In this document: piece after piece, positions 1 through 8,974 of the stretch
Position numbering within the stretch: the first letter of the stretch is position 1
Layout: every line of letters begins with the position of its first letter
Source of the DNA: Pseudactinotalea suaedae
Lineage (GTDB): Bacteria; Actinomycetota; Actinomycetes; Actinomycetales; Beutenbergiaceae
DNA length: 64,000 nucleotides
NCBI RefSeq assembly: GCF_009733815.1
Contig: NZ_WNXY01000005.1
Coordinates: forward strand, 1 to 64,000
Direction of reading: 5' to 3'
Notes under the pieces: model-generated
Told to the model about the DNA's origin: nothing
Seen by the model: the letters and a program-made list of their open reading frames with translations, nothing else
The model's database searches: none
Program-made: the position numbers and the translations under genes

Positions 1-1
1 C

Positions 2-715
2 AGCACGCCGGCCCGGAGCGGCGCTCGCACGGGCGCGCCCGCGCGGTCGGGTGCCCGCGCGGCCGCGCCCGCTCGACCGGCCCGCGCGGCCTCCGGCACG
101 GGCAAGGCCACCTACCGCCGTCGGCGGCTCCTCGCTCTGACCCTCCTGCTCGCGCTCGTCGTGGGCGTCGCCTTCGGGGTGCGGGCCGCGACCGACGCGC
201 TCGCGGCGGCCGACGAGACGTTGCCCCGCCTCGTCAGCTCGACCCCGATCGCTGCCGAGGACCTCGAGGAGGCACCGCCCGGGCCTCCGACCGAGGAGGA
301 GCTCGCGAACCCGGTCGACTGCCGCCCCAGCGCCATCGGCCTCACGGTCGATCTCGCCAGCACCACGGTGGCGGCCGGAGGCACCACCGCCATGCCCGTC
401 ACCGTGACCAACACGGGCCAGGTGCCCTGCCTCGTGGACGTCGGCGCCCAGCTGGTGCTGACGATCTACTCCGGGGAGGACATGGTGTGGACGTCGCAGC
501 ACTGCGCCTCCGCCGGCGCGCGACGCATCCTGCTGGACGTCGCGAGCGAGGACGTCACCAGCTTCCGCTGGACCGGGACCCGCAGCGCCTCCGGGTGCCC
601 CGACGGGCAGCCGGTCGCGGCCGCCGGCACCTACCGCGCGGTCGTCACGCTGATGAGCGTCGACGAGGCGCCCGAGGTCGTCGCGACCGTGGAGCAGCCC
701 TTCACGATCGTCTGA
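2..715 (+). CDS. Membrane-anchored extracytoplasmic protein, 5' end cut by window
   Basis: The frame is open from base 2 with no stop, so the true start lies before the window. The visible part begins with an Ala/Arg/Pro-rich cytoplasmic stretch, then basic residues (YRRRR) and one hydrophobic segment of about 18 residues near bases 125-180. An extracytoplasmic domain of about 180 residues follows, with four Cys that could form disulfides. I recognise no catalytic motif. The topology (basic tail, one helix, secreted domain with a beta-rich look) is common in actinobacterial envelope proteins of unknown role. It ends 9 bp before the convergent disA gene. An internal Met at base 161 would remove most of the membrane helix and is a poor start. 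Confidence 0.7.
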   Translation, partial: STPARSGARTGAPARSGARAAAPARPARAASGTGKATYRRRRLLALTLLLALVVGVAFGVRAATDALAAADETLPRLVSSTPIAAEDLEEAPPGPPTEEELANPVDCRPSAIGLTVDLASTTVAAGGTTAMPVTVTNTGQVPCLVDVGAQLVLTIYSGEDMVWTSQHCASAGARRILLDVASEDVTSFRWTGTRSASGCPDGQPVAAAGTYRAVVTLMSVDEAPEVVATVEQPFTIV

Positions 716-724
716 GCCGGTGGC

Positions 725-1792
725 TCAGGAGAAGCGCTCCAGCAGGCTCGACTCGGCCTGGCGGGACAGCCCCTCGCGGACGGAACGGGCGCGCTGGGTG
801 CCCACGCCGTCGACGACCTCGAGGTCCTCGATGGTGGCCGAGAGCATGCGCTGCAGCGAGCCGAAGTGCGTGACCAGCGCCGTGACCACCGTGGAGGGCA
901 GCCGGGGGATCCGCATCAGCATGCGGTAGCCGCGAGGAGCGATCGCCGAGTCGAGCGCCTCGCCCTGGCGCCCGCCCAGGCCCAGCACCCGCGAGATCAG
1001 GGACAGGTCGAGCAGCTGCGAGGAGTCGAGCGCCGCGAGGTCGCCCAGCACGTCCGCGAGCGTGCGTGCCGAGCGCTCGTCGAGGTAGTCGCGCACCACC
1101 AGCTCCAGCCCGGAGCCGATGCCGCCGCTCATCTCGTCGAACTGCAGCTCCAGCAGCCGGCCGTTGGTGCCCAGCTCGATGACGTAGTCGTCGATCTCGA
1201 CCGAGATCCGGCGGACCATCTCCAGGCGCTGCACCACGGCGGCGACGTCGCGGACCGTGACGAGGTCCTCGATCTCCAGCGCCGAGAGGGTGCCGGCGAC
1301 CTCGTCGAGGCGCTCCTTGTATCGCTCGAGCGTGGCGAGCGCCTGGTTCGCGCGGGACAGGATCGCGTCGGAGTCCTCGAGCACGTAGCGCTGGTCGCCG
1401 ACGTAGAGCGCGACGATCCGCATCGACTGGCTCACCGAGATCACGGGGAAGCCGGTCTGCTTCGCGGCGCGCTCGGCGGTGCGGTGGCGGGTGCCGGACT
1501 CCGTGGTCTCGATCGCCGAGTCCGGGAGCAGCTGGACGGCGGCACGCAGGATCCGCGTGGCCTTCGCGTCCAGCACGATCGCGCCGTCCATCTTCGCGAG
1601 CTCGCGCAGCCGGGTCGAGGAGAACTCCACGTCGAGCTCGAAGCCACCGGTGCAGATGCTCTCGACGACGGAGTCGTACCCCAGCAGCATCAGCGCACCC
1701 GTGCGGCCGCGCAGGATCCGCTCCAGCCCGTCACGGAGCTCGGTGCCAGGGGCGACCCAGCCCAAGATCTCGCGCAGCGACGGCGTGGGCAA
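725..1792 (-). CDS. disA: DNA integrity scanning diadenylate cyclase DisA
   Basis: 355 residues, the normal family length. DisA joins two ATP into cyclic di-AMP and slows when its DNA-binding end meets branched DNA. The N-terminal DAC domain shows the DGA motif (residues 69-71) and the RHRTAER motif (about 102-108), both needed for ATP binding and catalysis. A helical linker follows, then a C-terminal helix-hairpin-helix DNA-binding region (about 300-345). The best start is TTG at 1792, with a purine-rich stretch (AGGAAG) upstream. It lies 93 bp downstream of radA on the same strand; RadA is a known DisA partner in Bacillus. The c-di-AMP made here could act on the KtrA-type protein encoded at 6806-7504, since RCK_C domains are known receptors. 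Confidence 0.95.
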   Translation of the reverse strand: MPTPSLREILGWVAPGTELRDGLERILRGRTGALMLLGYDSVVESICTGGFELDVEFSSTRLRELAKMDGAIVLDAKATRILRAAVQLLPDSAIETTESGTRHRTAERAAKQTGFPVISVSQSMRIVALYVGDQRYVLEDSDAILSRANQALATLERYKERLDEVAGTLSALEIEDLVTVRDVAAVVQRLEMVRRISVEIDDYVIELGTNGRLLELQFDEMSGGIGSGLELVVRDYLDERSARTLADVLGDLAALDSSQLLDLSLISRVLGLGGRQGEALDSAIAPRGYRMLMRIPRLPSTVVTALVTHFGSLQRMLSATIEDLEVVDGVGTQRARSVREGLSRQAESSLLERFS

Positions 1793-1885
1793 CTCCGCAC
1801 TTCCTTCCTGCGTCCAGCGGCTGGTCTGGGCGAGAGTCTAGGCGGGACTCCGAGCTGTGCCCTCCACCTCGTGGATGATCTCGCC

Positions 1886-3274
1886 TCAGCCCTTCGCCGC
1901 CAGCGCAGCCCCGACGGCGGCGCGCAGGTCGGGTGCCTCGGTCACCGACATCCCGGCGGGCGGGCCGCCGAGCAGCTCCGAGCGGGCGGGCACGATCGCG
2001 CGCGTGAAGCCGAGCCGCCGCGCCTCCGCCAGCCGCCGGCCGGTACCGACCACGGGCCGCAGCTCACCCGCCAGCCCGATCTCGCCGACGGCGACCAGGC
2101 CCTCGGCGAGCGGTTCGTCGCGGCGCGAGCTCACGACCGCGAGCGCCACCGCGAGGTCGACGGCGGGCTCCTGGGCCCGCGAGCCGCCGACGGTGGAGAC
2201 GTAGGTGTCGAACCCCGAGGCGTCGAGACCGAGTCGGGCGGAGAGCACCGCGAGCGTCATCGCGACCCGTGAGGAGTCGAGCCCGTGCGTGGCGCGGCGG
2301 GGCTGCGGCGCCGTGGTCTTGGCGAGCAGGGCCTGCACCTCGATCGGCATCGGGCGCCGGCCGTCGAGGGTGACGGTGACACAGCTGCCCGGCACGGCGT
2401 CGCGCCCACCGGACAGGAACAGCCCCGAGGGATCGGGCAACCCGTGGATGCCGGCCTCGTCGAGCGAGAAGCAGCCGACCTCGTCGACCGACCCGAACCG
2501 GTTCTTGACGGCGCGGACCAGCCGCAGCTGGGCGTGCTTGTCGCCCTCGAACTGGCACACGACGTCGACGAGGTGCTCGAGCACGCGCGGCCCGGCGATC
2601 GCGCCATCCTTGGTCACGTGGCCCACCAGCACCACCGGGAGCGCGGTGCGCTTGGCCACCGAGATCAGCGCCGCCGCGACCTCCCGCACCTGCGAGACGC
2701 CCCCGGCCGACCCATCGACCTGGGCCGACGCGATCGTCTGCACCGAGTCCACGACCAGCAGCTCGGGCTGCTGCGCCTCGATGTGGCCGAGCACCCGACC
2801 CAGGTCGGTCTCGGCGGCCAGCATCAGCGTGGGCCGCAGCGCTCCGATGCGCTGGGCGCGGAGCCTGACCTGGGCCGCGCTCTCCTCGCCCGTGACGTAC
2901 AAGACCTTCGCTCCGCCGTCGGCGGCTCGGGCGGCGACGTCGAGAAGGAGGGTCGACTTGCCCACGCCGGGCTCGCCGGCGAGCAGCACCACGGCGCCGG
3001 GCACGATGCCGCCCCCGAGCACCCGGTCGAACTCGCCGACGCCCGTGGGGCGGTAGGCGGCGGCGTGCGCATCCACGTCCGCGATCGCCTGCGCGGGTGC
3101 GCCCGGCCGGGTCGTCGCGGTGCGGGGGCCGGTGGCCTCAGGTCCGCCGGCCTCGACCAGCGTGCCCCACGCCTGGCACTCGCCGCAGCGACCCACCCAC
3201 TTGGGCGCGTTCCAGCCGCACTCGGAGCAGGTGAAACCCGCACGGGCGGGCTTGGCAGCGGTCTTGGCACTCAC
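1886..3274 (-). CDS. radA: DNA repair protein RadA
   Basis: 462 residues, full length. RadA is a RecA-like ATPase that drives branch migration of recombination intermediates. In order: a C4 zinc finger (CSEC near 16-19 and CGEC near 30-33), Walker A GEPGVGKST (100-108), the RadA-specific KNRFGS motif (257-262), and a Lon-like C-terminal domain. The GTG start at 3274 is supported by a -10 box TAGGTT only 6 nt upstream, implying a leaderless mRNA that starts at the start codon. It is followed by disA on the same strand and preceded, 31 bp upstream, by the M3 peptidase gene. Confidence 0.96.
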   Translation of the reverse strand: MSAKTAAKPARAGFTCSECGWNAPKWVGRCGECQAWGTLVEAGGPEATGPRTATTRPGAPAQAIADVDAHAAAYRPTGVGEFDRVLGGGIVPGAVVLLAGEPGVGKSTLLLDVAARAADGGAKVLYVTGEESAAQVRLRAQRIGALRPTLMLAAETDLGRVLGHIEAQQPELLVVDSVQTIASAQVDGSAGGVSQVREVAAALISVAKRTALPVVLVGHVTKDGAIAGPRVLEHLVDVVCQFEGDKHAQLRLVRAVKNRFGSVDEVGCFSLDEAGIHGLPDPSGLFLSGGRDAVPGSCVTVTLDGRRPMPIEVQALLAKTTAPQPRRATHGLDSSRVAMTLAVLSARLGLDASGFDTYVSTVGGSRAQEPAVDLAVALAVVSSRRDEPLAEGLVAVGEIGLAGELRPVVGTGRRLAEARRLGFTRAIVPARSELLGGPPAGMSVTEAPDLRAAVGAALAAKG

Positions 3275-3280
3275 CCGGCG

Positions 3281-3286
3281 AACCTA
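3281..3286 (-). promoter_or_regulatory. -10 box of radA (leaderless)
   Basis: TAGGTT on the minus strand ends 6 nt before the radA GTG, the spacing expected when transcription begins at the start codon. No convincing -35 box. Confidence 0.5.
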
Positions 3287-3305
3287 CCCGCCGCCCCCGA
3301 CAGGA

Positions 3306-5249
3306 CTACTCGGCGAGCCAGGCGGCGAAGGCGTCGACCGAGTAGGGGCGGCCGAGGAAGTCCGCGACCAGCTCGGCGGCGTCCTTCTGACCACCGGGCG
3401 CCAGCACCACGTCGCGGTAGCGGTGGGCCACCTCGGGGTCGAACATGTTCGACCGGTCGAACGCCGAGAACAGGTCCTTGGCGATCACGAGCGACCACAT
3501 GTACGTGTAGTAGCCCGAGGAGTAGCCGTCGAGGTGCCCGAACGAGGCGGCCATGTGGGTGCCATCGATGAACGGGAACAGCGAGTAGGCCTCCTGCAGC
3601 TCCTTGGTGCGCGCGGTGATGTCGGGCGTCTGCTCGGCGTGCAGGTAGTACGAGAGCGCCGCGTAGAACATCTGGGTACGGGCGTCGGAGCCCTTGCCGA
3701 AGTCGTTGGCGGTGCGCATGCGCGCCACCAGCTCGGCCGGGATCGGGTTGCCCTCGGCGTCGGTCGCGAACGAGCGCAGCACGTCGGCGTCCCAGGCCCA
3801 CTCCTCCAGGAGCTGGCTCGGAGCCTCCACGAAGTCCCACTCGGTCGCGACGCCCGAGAAGCGCACGTACTGCCCACGCCCCGCCAGCACGTGGTGCACC
3901 AGGTGCCCGAACTCGTGGAACAGGGTCACGACGTCGTCGTGCTCGATCAGGCCCGTGCCCACGTTGCAGCCCAGCACGCCCTCGGCCAGCTGGCGGCCGG
4001 CGACACCCGGCTGCAGGTCGAACTGGGCGGCGTGCTTGTACTTGCCCTCGCGCGGGTGCAGGTCGAGATAGATCCGCCCGACGCGCTCGCCGTTCTCGGT
4101 CAGGTGCACGTCGTAGGCGTCGACGTCCTCGTGCCAGAGCACCGCGTCAGGTGCTGGCCGGTAGTCCAGCCCGAGCAGCCGCCCGGTCACCTCGAGCAGA
4201 CCGTCCCGCACGCGCGTGAAGTCGAAGTAGCGCCGCACGTCCTGGGCGTCGACGTCGAACCGTTCCTTGCGGATCTTCTCGGTGTAGTAGCCGGCGTCGG
4301 CGCGGTCGATCGTGGTGGCCTCGGGGCGGTCCTGCTGCAACCGCTCCAGCAGCAGAGCCACGTCGCGCTTCCCGCTCTCGGCCGACGCCTCGGCGATCTG
4401 GTCGATGAACTCCGCGACGGCGGAGCCCGACCCGATCATCTTGACCTCGGTGTCGTAGTCGGGCCAGCTGGCGTACCCCACGAGCGCGGCGAACTCCCGG
4501 CGCAGCCCCAGCAGCTCCTGGAGCAGCGCGTCGTTGTCGGGCCACGCGCGGCTCAGGTAGGCGATCGAGAGCCGACGGCGGGACTCGGCGTCGTCGGCGA
4601 ACATCATGAACGGCACGTAGTCGGGGTAGTCGGTCGTGACCTCGACAAGCCCGTCATCGCCGACAGGGTGCGCGTCGATCCAGTCCTGCGGCAGCCCGGC
4701 CAGCCGGTCCGGCGTCACCCGGATCGAGCGGACGTCGTCGCGGATGTTCTTTCCGAACTCCTGGCTCAGCTGCACCATGCGCTCAGAGATCTCGGTGACG
4801 CGGGCGCGGCTGGCCTCGTCGCCGTCGACGCCGGATCGGCGGAAGTCACGCACCACGCGCACGAGCAGTCGCGCCGCGAGCGGGTCCGTCGCCGCGACGG
4901 CCGCCGGGTCGAGGGCGCTGAACACCTCGAACAGGTCGCGATCGAGCGAGAGCTCGGTCCGCAGCCGCTCGACCTCCTGCACGGCGTCGTCACCACGCGC
5001 GCGGGTGGCCTCGTCCGGATGGAGCTCGGACATCGTGTGGGCCGGCGCCGCGAGGTTGGTCAGCGTCAGCTCGAGGTCGTTCCAGCGGGCCGCGGCCTCG
5101 GCGGGATCGGTGGGGCGGTCGCGCTTGAGCGCAGCGATGCCCTCGCGGGCCTGCGCGAGCAGGGTCGTGGTGCGCTCGGCCAGCCAGTCGGCCGCGCCCT
5201 CGGGGGCGGGGAGGTTCAGCGGTGCGGGTCCAGCGGGTGCGTCGGTCAC
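3306..5249 (-). CDS. M3 family zinc oligopeptidase (Dcp/thimet-like)
   Basis: 647 residues with the GTG start at 5249. M3 peptidases degrade short peptides in the cytoplasm. The zinc site HEFGH lies at about residue 445, with the third ligand in the following E-A-P-S helix (about 474), as the family requires. The C-terminal helical region with the YSSGYYTYMW stretch is also typical. The frame runs open further upstream to 5582 with a Met, but that extension is low-complexity and overlaps the divergent gene; the GTG at 5249 has a -10 box TAGGCT 7 nt upstream, so I chose it. The gene is intact. Confidence 0.92.
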   Translation of the reverse strand: MTDAPAGPAPLNLPAPEGAADWLAERTTTLLAQAREGIAALKRDRPTDPAEAAARWNDLELTLTNLAAPAHTMSELHPDEATRARGDDAVQEVERLRTELSLDRDLFEVFSALDPAAVAATDPLAARLLVRVVRDFRRSGVDGDEASRARVTEISERMVQLSQEFGKNIRDDVRSIRVTPDRLAGLPQDWIDAHPVGDDGLVEVTTDYPDYVPFMMFADDAESRRRLSIAYLSRAWPDNDALLQELLGLRREFAALVGYASWPDYDTEVKMIGSGSAVAEFIDQIAEASAESGKRDVALLLERLQQDRPEATTIDRADAGYYTEKIRKERFDVDAQDVRRYFDFTRVRDGLLEVTGRLLGLDYRPAPDAVLWHEDVDAYDVHLTENGERVGRIYLDLHPREGKYKHAAQFDLQPGVAGRQLAEGVLGCNVGTGLIEHDDVVTLFHEFGHLVHHVLAGRGQYVRFSGVATEWDFVEAPSQLLEEWAWDADVLRSFATDAEGNPIPAELVARMRTANDFGKGSDARTQMFYAALSYYLHAEQTPDITARTKELQEAYSLFPFIDGTHMAASFGHLDGYSSGYYTYMWSLVIAKDLFSAFDRSNMFDPEVAHRYRDVVLAPGGQKDAAELVADFLGRPYSVDAFAAWLAE

Positions 5250-5256
5250 GGCCGCA

Positions 5257-5262
5257 AGCCTA
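5257..5262 (-). promoter_or_regulatory. -10 box of the M3 peptidase gene (leaderless)
   Basis: TAGGCT on the minus strand, 7 nt before the GTG at 5249. The divergent -10 box at 5283-5288 is only 20 bp away. Confidence 0.5.
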
Positions 5263-5282
5263 TGCGCCCCATCCGACACCAC

Positions 5283-5288
5283 TATCGT
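5283..5288 (+). promoter_or_regulatory. -10 box of the divergent membrane-protein gene (leaderless)
   Basis: TATCGT lies 7 nt before the GTG at 5296. It forms a tight divergent promoter pair with 5257-5262. Confidence 0.5.
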
Positions 5289-5295
5289 TGCCCGG

Positions 5296-5967
5296 GTGAC
5301 CGATCCGTCCCCCCTCGATCCCGTCGACACCGGCGAGGAGGGCGAGACCAGTCGTCGATCCCGGCGCTCGCGCGCCGAGACCGACGGCGGAGCCTCGCCC
5401 GGCCTGTGGGGTCGCCGTCGTCTCGTGATCCTGCTGGGCGCGGCCGTGGCGGTGCTGGTGATCGTGGCTGCGGCGCTGCTGCTGACGCAGGGGCGCGGGC
5501 AGCAGGAGCCGCTGACGGTCGAGACGACCACCGTGGTGGGGCCGCCGCCGACCCCGGCGGAGGACCCGATCGAGCGCGACACCTCGACCGCGCTGCTCGC
5601 CGCGCTCCCGGGCGCGGTGCTCGGCTACGCCGTGAGCGAGCAGGTCGAGTCGGCGGCGATGCTCGAGCTGGAGGCGCTCGAGGGGTGGCAGCTGACCTAC
5701 TCCAGCACGGGCTCGGAGGTCGTGCTCCAGGTGGGGCAGTGGTCCACGGCCGCGGAGAGCTCCGCCGCGGCGACCTCGCTCCTGGGCGATGCCACCGCCA
5801 CCGAGTCCGGCGACGTGCTCGTGGCCGGCGAGGCCGTGGGCACGTTCACGACGGTCGCCGTCGACGAGACGACCGAGCGCACGATCTGGACCAACAGCAC
5901 GCTGGCGTTCGTGATCGAGGGCCCGAGCGGGTCCACGCGCACGTTCTACGACGCGTTCCCGCTGTGA
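5296..5967 (+). CDS. Single-pass membrane protein with secreted domain, unknown function
   Basis: 223 residues from GTG 5296. The first 40 residues are charged and cytoplasmic, one hydrophobic helix spans about 42-64, and the rest is an acidic extracytoplasmic domain with no recognisable catalytic motif and no Cys. The helix and polar layout suggest a type II anchored protein; I do not know the family. Its stop overlaps a GTG in the proC frame (GTGA), so the two genes are probably cotranscribed. Start choice rests on the -10 box TATCGT 7 nt upstream; the frame is open far upstream but antisense to the M3 peptidase. Confidence 0.75.
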   Translation: MTDPSPLDPVDTGEEGETSRRSRRSRAETDGGASPGLWGRRRLVILLGAAVAVLVIVAAALLLTQGRGQQEPLTVETTTVVGPPPTPAEDPIERDTSTALLAALPGAVLGYAVSEQVESAAMLELEALEGWQLTYSSTGSEVVLQVGQWSTAAESSAAATSLLGDATATESGDVLVAGEAVGTFTTVAVDETTERTIWTNSTLAFVIEGPSGSTRTFYDAFPL

Positions 5968-5978
5968 GCGCAGGACCG

Positions 5979-6803
5979 ATGGCCGAGCGAGACCAGCCGA
6001 CCGTCGCCCTCGTGGGCGCGGGCGTGATGGGTGAGGCCGTGCTGGGCTCGCTGGTGGCGGCGGTGGGCGCCGAGCGGGTCACCGTCACGGACGGACGCGA
6101 GGAGCACGGTCGCGCCGTCGCGCAGCGGCACGGCGTGCGGTGGGCGGCCGGCAACGCCGAGGCGGCTGCCGGCAGCGACGTCGTCGTGCTCGCCGTCAAG
6201 CCGAAGGACGTGCCCGGGGTCTGCGCCGACCTGGGCCAGACGTTGTCGCCGGACGCCCTGGTCGTCAGCGTCGCCGCCGGGATCACGACGGCGGATCTGG
6301 CCCGCCGGCTGCCCGCCGGCACCCGCGTGGTGCGGGTGATGCCCAACACCCCGGCGACGATCGGGCGCGGTATCGCGGCCCTCAGCGCCGGTGGCGCGGC
6401 GCAGCAGCGCGACCTCGATCTCGTGGCCGGCCTGCTCGCCGGGACCGGCGAGACGGTCCAGGTGCCCGAGGCGCAGCAGGACGTCGTCACCGCGGTGTCG
6501 GGCTCCGGGCCCGCGTACGTGTTCTACCTGCTCGAGGCGATGCGTGACGCCGGCGTCGCCGGAGGGCTCGAGCCCGAGCTCGCGCTCCGGCTCGCCCGGC
6601 ACACGGTCGCAGGCGCGGCCGAGCTCGCGCTGGCGTCCGACCAGGATCCCACCGTGCTGCGTGAGCGGGTCACCTCACCAGGTGGCACGACCCTCGCCGC
6701 GATCACCGAGCTCGACGAGCGAGGGGTGCGTGACGCCGTCGGGCACGCCGTGCGCAAGGCGTGGGAGCGCGCGGCCGAGCTGGGCAGGACCGACCCCTCC
6801 TGA
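5979..6803 (+). CDS. proC: Pyrroline-5-carboxylate reductase
   Basis: 274 residues. ProC reduces 1-pyrroline-5-carboxylate to proline with NAD(P)H, the last step of proline synthesis. The N-terminal Rossmann motif VGAGVMG is at 12-18, the PNTPA loop near 120, and the family signature containing SGSGPAYVF near 170. Two starts are possible: ATG 5979, used here, or GTG 5964, which overlaps the previous stop and would add five residues; neither has a strong ribosome site. It ends 2 bp before the convergent K+ channel regulator gene. In M. tuberculosis, as I recall, proC precedes the small HTH and bS22 genes; here K+ and acuC genes sit between them. Confidence 0.95.
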   Translation: MAERDQPTVALVGAGVMGEAVLGSLVAAVGAERVTVTDGREEHGRAVAQRHGVRWAAGNAEAAAGSDVVVLAVKPKDVPGVCADLGQTLSPDALVVSVAAGITTADLARRLPAGTRVVRVMPNTPATIGRGIAALSAGGAAQQRDLDLVAGLLAGTGETVQVPEAQQDVVTAVSGSGPAYVFYLLEAMRDAGVAGGLEPELALRLARHTVAGAAELALASDQDPTVLRERVTSPGGTTLAAITELDERGVRDAVGHAVRKAWERAAELGRTDPS

Positions 6804-6805
6804 CC

Positions 6806-7504
6806 TCAGGGGCGGCTCGCGAACTTCTCGAGCAGCGTGGTGTCGCCGGAGAGGATCAGGGTGTCCTCGGCGTCGATGCGGGTCTCCTGCGTGGCGTACT
6901 CGAACGGCTTGCCGGGGGCCTTCACGCCCACGACCATGATCCCGTAGCGCGACCGCAGGTGCAGGTCGCCGACGGTGAAGCCCCACGTCTCCTTCGGCGG
7001 GCGCATCTTGACGATCGTGAAGCCGTCCTCGAGCTCGATGAAGTCCAGCATCCGGCCCGAGACCAGGTGCGCCACCCGGGTGCCGGCGTCCCACTCGGGG
7101 TAGACCACGTGGTGCGCGCCGATGCGCTGCAGGATGCGGCCGTGCTCGGCGGAGATCGCCTTCGCCCAGATCAGCGGTGTGCCGAGGTCCACGAGGTTGC
7201 CGGTGATCAGCACGCTGGCCTCGATCGAGGTGCCGACGCCGACCACCGCCACCGGGAAGTCCTTCGCGCCCACCTGGATCAGCGCCTCGGGGTTGGAGGC
7301 GTCCGCCTCCACCAGCGGCAGCCGGTCGGACCACTGCTGGATCAGCTCGGCGTCCTTCTCGACGCCGAGCACGTCGCGGCCCAGCTTGTCGAGCGTGAGC
7401 GCGATCGCGGCACCGAAGCGGCCGAGGCCGATCACGAGCACGCCGGAGTCGGCGGTCGGCTCGGGGCCTTTCGTGGGGTTGCCGCGGGGGCGGTCGTCAG
7501 CCAA
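6806..7504 (-). CDS. K+ uptake regulatory subunit (TrkA/KtrA family, RCK)
   Basis: 232 residues. It is the cytoplasmic gating subunit of the K+ channel encoded just upstream. The RCK_N Rossmann fold shows the GxGxxG nucleotide motif (IGLGRFG, about 24-30), and an RCK_C (TrkA_C) domain lies at about 145-228. RCK_C domains of this type are known c-di-AMP receptors, and disA lies 5 kb away. The start is TTG at 7504, inside the last codons of the channel gene (ATTGGCTGA), an 8-bp overlap that implies translational coupling. The first 20 residues are a loose, poorly conserved extension. Confidence 0.9.
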   Translation of the reverse strand: MADDRPRGNPTKGPEPTADSGVLVIGLGRFGAAIALTLDKLGRDVLGVEKDAELIQQWSDRLPLVEADASNPEALIQVGAKDFPVAVVGVGTSIEASVLITGNLVDLGTPLIWAKAISAEHGRILQRIGAHHVVYPEWDAGTRVAHLVSGRMLDFIELEDGFTIVKMRPPKETWGFTVGDLHLRSRYGIMVVGVKAPGKPFEYATQETRIDAEDTLILSGDTTLLEKFASRP

Positions 7505-8873
7505 TGATCGGCCTTTCCTCAGGCAGTCGGATCACGCGGCGCCGGTTGCGCAGCGCGAGCGCGGCCGCGAGTGTCATTGTTCCCGTGCGTCCCGCGAACA
7601 TCAGCGCGATCAGCACGTACTTCGCCGAGTCCGGCAGCGACGCGGTGATACCCGTGCTCAGGCCGCATGTGGCGAACGCGGAGATCACCTCGAACAGGAT
7701 CACATCCAGGTGCAGGTCGGTCAGGATCAGCAGTGCGAGCGCTGCCAGACCCACGAAGGTCGCCCCGATGAAGGCGACTGCGATCGCGAGCCGGACCACG
7801 CCGCCCTCGACCCGTCGCCCGAACGCCTCGATGTCGCGGTCGCCGCGCGCCTCCGCGAAGATCGCGAGCAGCATGACGGCGAACGTGGTCACCTTGATGC
7901 CGCCACCGGTCGAGGCCGAGCCACCTCCGATGAACATCAGCGCGTCCTGCATGAACCAGGTGGCCTCGCTCATGTCGGCGATGTCCACGGTCGAGAACCC
8001 GGAGGAGCGGGGCGTCATGCCGGCGACCATCGCGGCGAGCACGCGACCGTGCAGGGGGAGCCTGCCGAACGTCTCGGTGTTGTTCCACTCGAAGGCGCCG
8101 ATCAGCAGGACGCCGAGCAGCCACAGCCCCAGGCTCGTGGCGATCGTGAGCTTGGCGTGCAACGACCACCGGCGCGGGTTCCGCCAGCTCGAGGCGACCG
8201 AGAGGATCACCGGGAACCCGACGGCGCCCACGAACGTGCCGACGATGATCGGCAGGCACATCCACCAGTCGCTGACGAACGGTTGCAGCCCGCCGTCGAG
8301 GATGAGGATGCCCGCGTTGTTGAACACCGACACCGCCATGAACCAGCCCTGCCACAGCGCCTCGCCCAGCCCGAAGCCCTCGGCGAGGAACCGGGGCACG
8401 AAGATCAGCCACAGCCCGAGGGTGAGGACCAGGCTGGCGCCGATGACCGCCCGCACCAGCGAGCCCACCTCGCCGAGCCGCGTGAGCTTGGTCTCGGCGG
8501 CGGCGAGGAGCTTCGTCGTCAGGCCCATGCGGCGCGAGACCGCCAGACCGAGGATCGAGGCCAGCGTCATCACGCCGAGACCGCCGACCATCATCCCGAA
8601 CATGATCACGACGTGGCCGAACTCCGACCAGTACGTCGGCACGTCGGTCGTGACCAGACCCGTGACGCAGACGGCGGAGGTCGCCATGAACAGGGCCTCG
8701 ACGAAGGGTGCGCGCTGGCCGGAGGAGGTCGCGATCGGCAGCGAGAGCAACGCCGTCTCGATCGCGACGACGCCGAGGAAGACGAGCAGCGTCAGCCGGG
8801 CGGGGGAGCGCCGGGCGACGGCGTCGATCGAGTCACGCACGCGCGAGACGAACGCCGGCAGCTCACGCGCCAC
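7497..8873 (-). CDS. K+ uptake transmembrane subunit (TrkH/KtrB family)
   Basis: 458 residues from GTG 8873. It forms the K+ pore in the membrane. All four pore loops are visible: TSAVCVTGLV, SVFNNAGI, TPRSSGFST and FATCGLSTG, each with the central Gly of the selectivity filter. About eight membrane helices are present. The frame is open to a GTG at 8945, but the GTG at 8873 has a strong ribosome site (GGGAGGGG, 5 nt spacing), so I take it as the start. The downstream regulatory subunit overlaps by 8 bp. Together they form a two-gene KtrAB-type operon. Confidence 0.92.
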   Translation of the reverse strand: MARELPAFVSRVRDSIDAVARRSPARLTLLVFLGVVAIETALLSLPIATSSGQRAPFVEALFMATSAVCVTGLVTTDVPTYWSEFGHVVIMFGMMVGGLGVMTLASILGLAVSRRMGLTTKLLAAAETKLTRLGEVGSLVRAVIGASLVLTLGLWLIFVPRFLAEGFGLGEALWQGWFMAVSVFNNAGILILDGGLQPFVSDWWMCLPIIVGTFVGAVGFPVILSVASSWRNPRRWSLHAKLTIATSLGLWLLGVLLIGAFEWNNTETFGRLPLHGRVLAAMVAGMTPRSSGFSTVDIADMSEATWFMQDALMFIGGGSASTGGGIKVTTFAVMLLAIFAEARGDRDIEAFGRRVEGGVVRLAIAVAFIGATFVGLAALALLILTDLHLDVILFEVISAFATCGLSTGITASLPDSAKYVLIALMFAGRTGTMTLAAALALRNRRRVIRLPEERPIIG

Positions 8874-8961
8874 CTCGTCCCCTCCCGCTCGACCCGACCG
8901 CGCCATCCACGCCGGGAGTTGTCGGGCATTACTGTGCCACCTCACCGGGGCGTCGGGGCGA

Positions 8962-8967
8962 TAGCGT
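8962..8967 (+). promoter_or_regulatory. -10 box of acuC (leaderless)
   Basis: TAGCGT lies 7 nt before the ATG at 8975. It supports that start over the open frame further upstream. Confidence 0.5.
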
Positions 8968-8974
8968 GGCCCGC

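Noticed and set aside
3120-6803. 1227-codon open frame on the plus strand
   Set aside because: Its first three quarters are antisense to radA and the M3 peptidase and low in complexity; only the last part (from 5964 or 5979) is proC.
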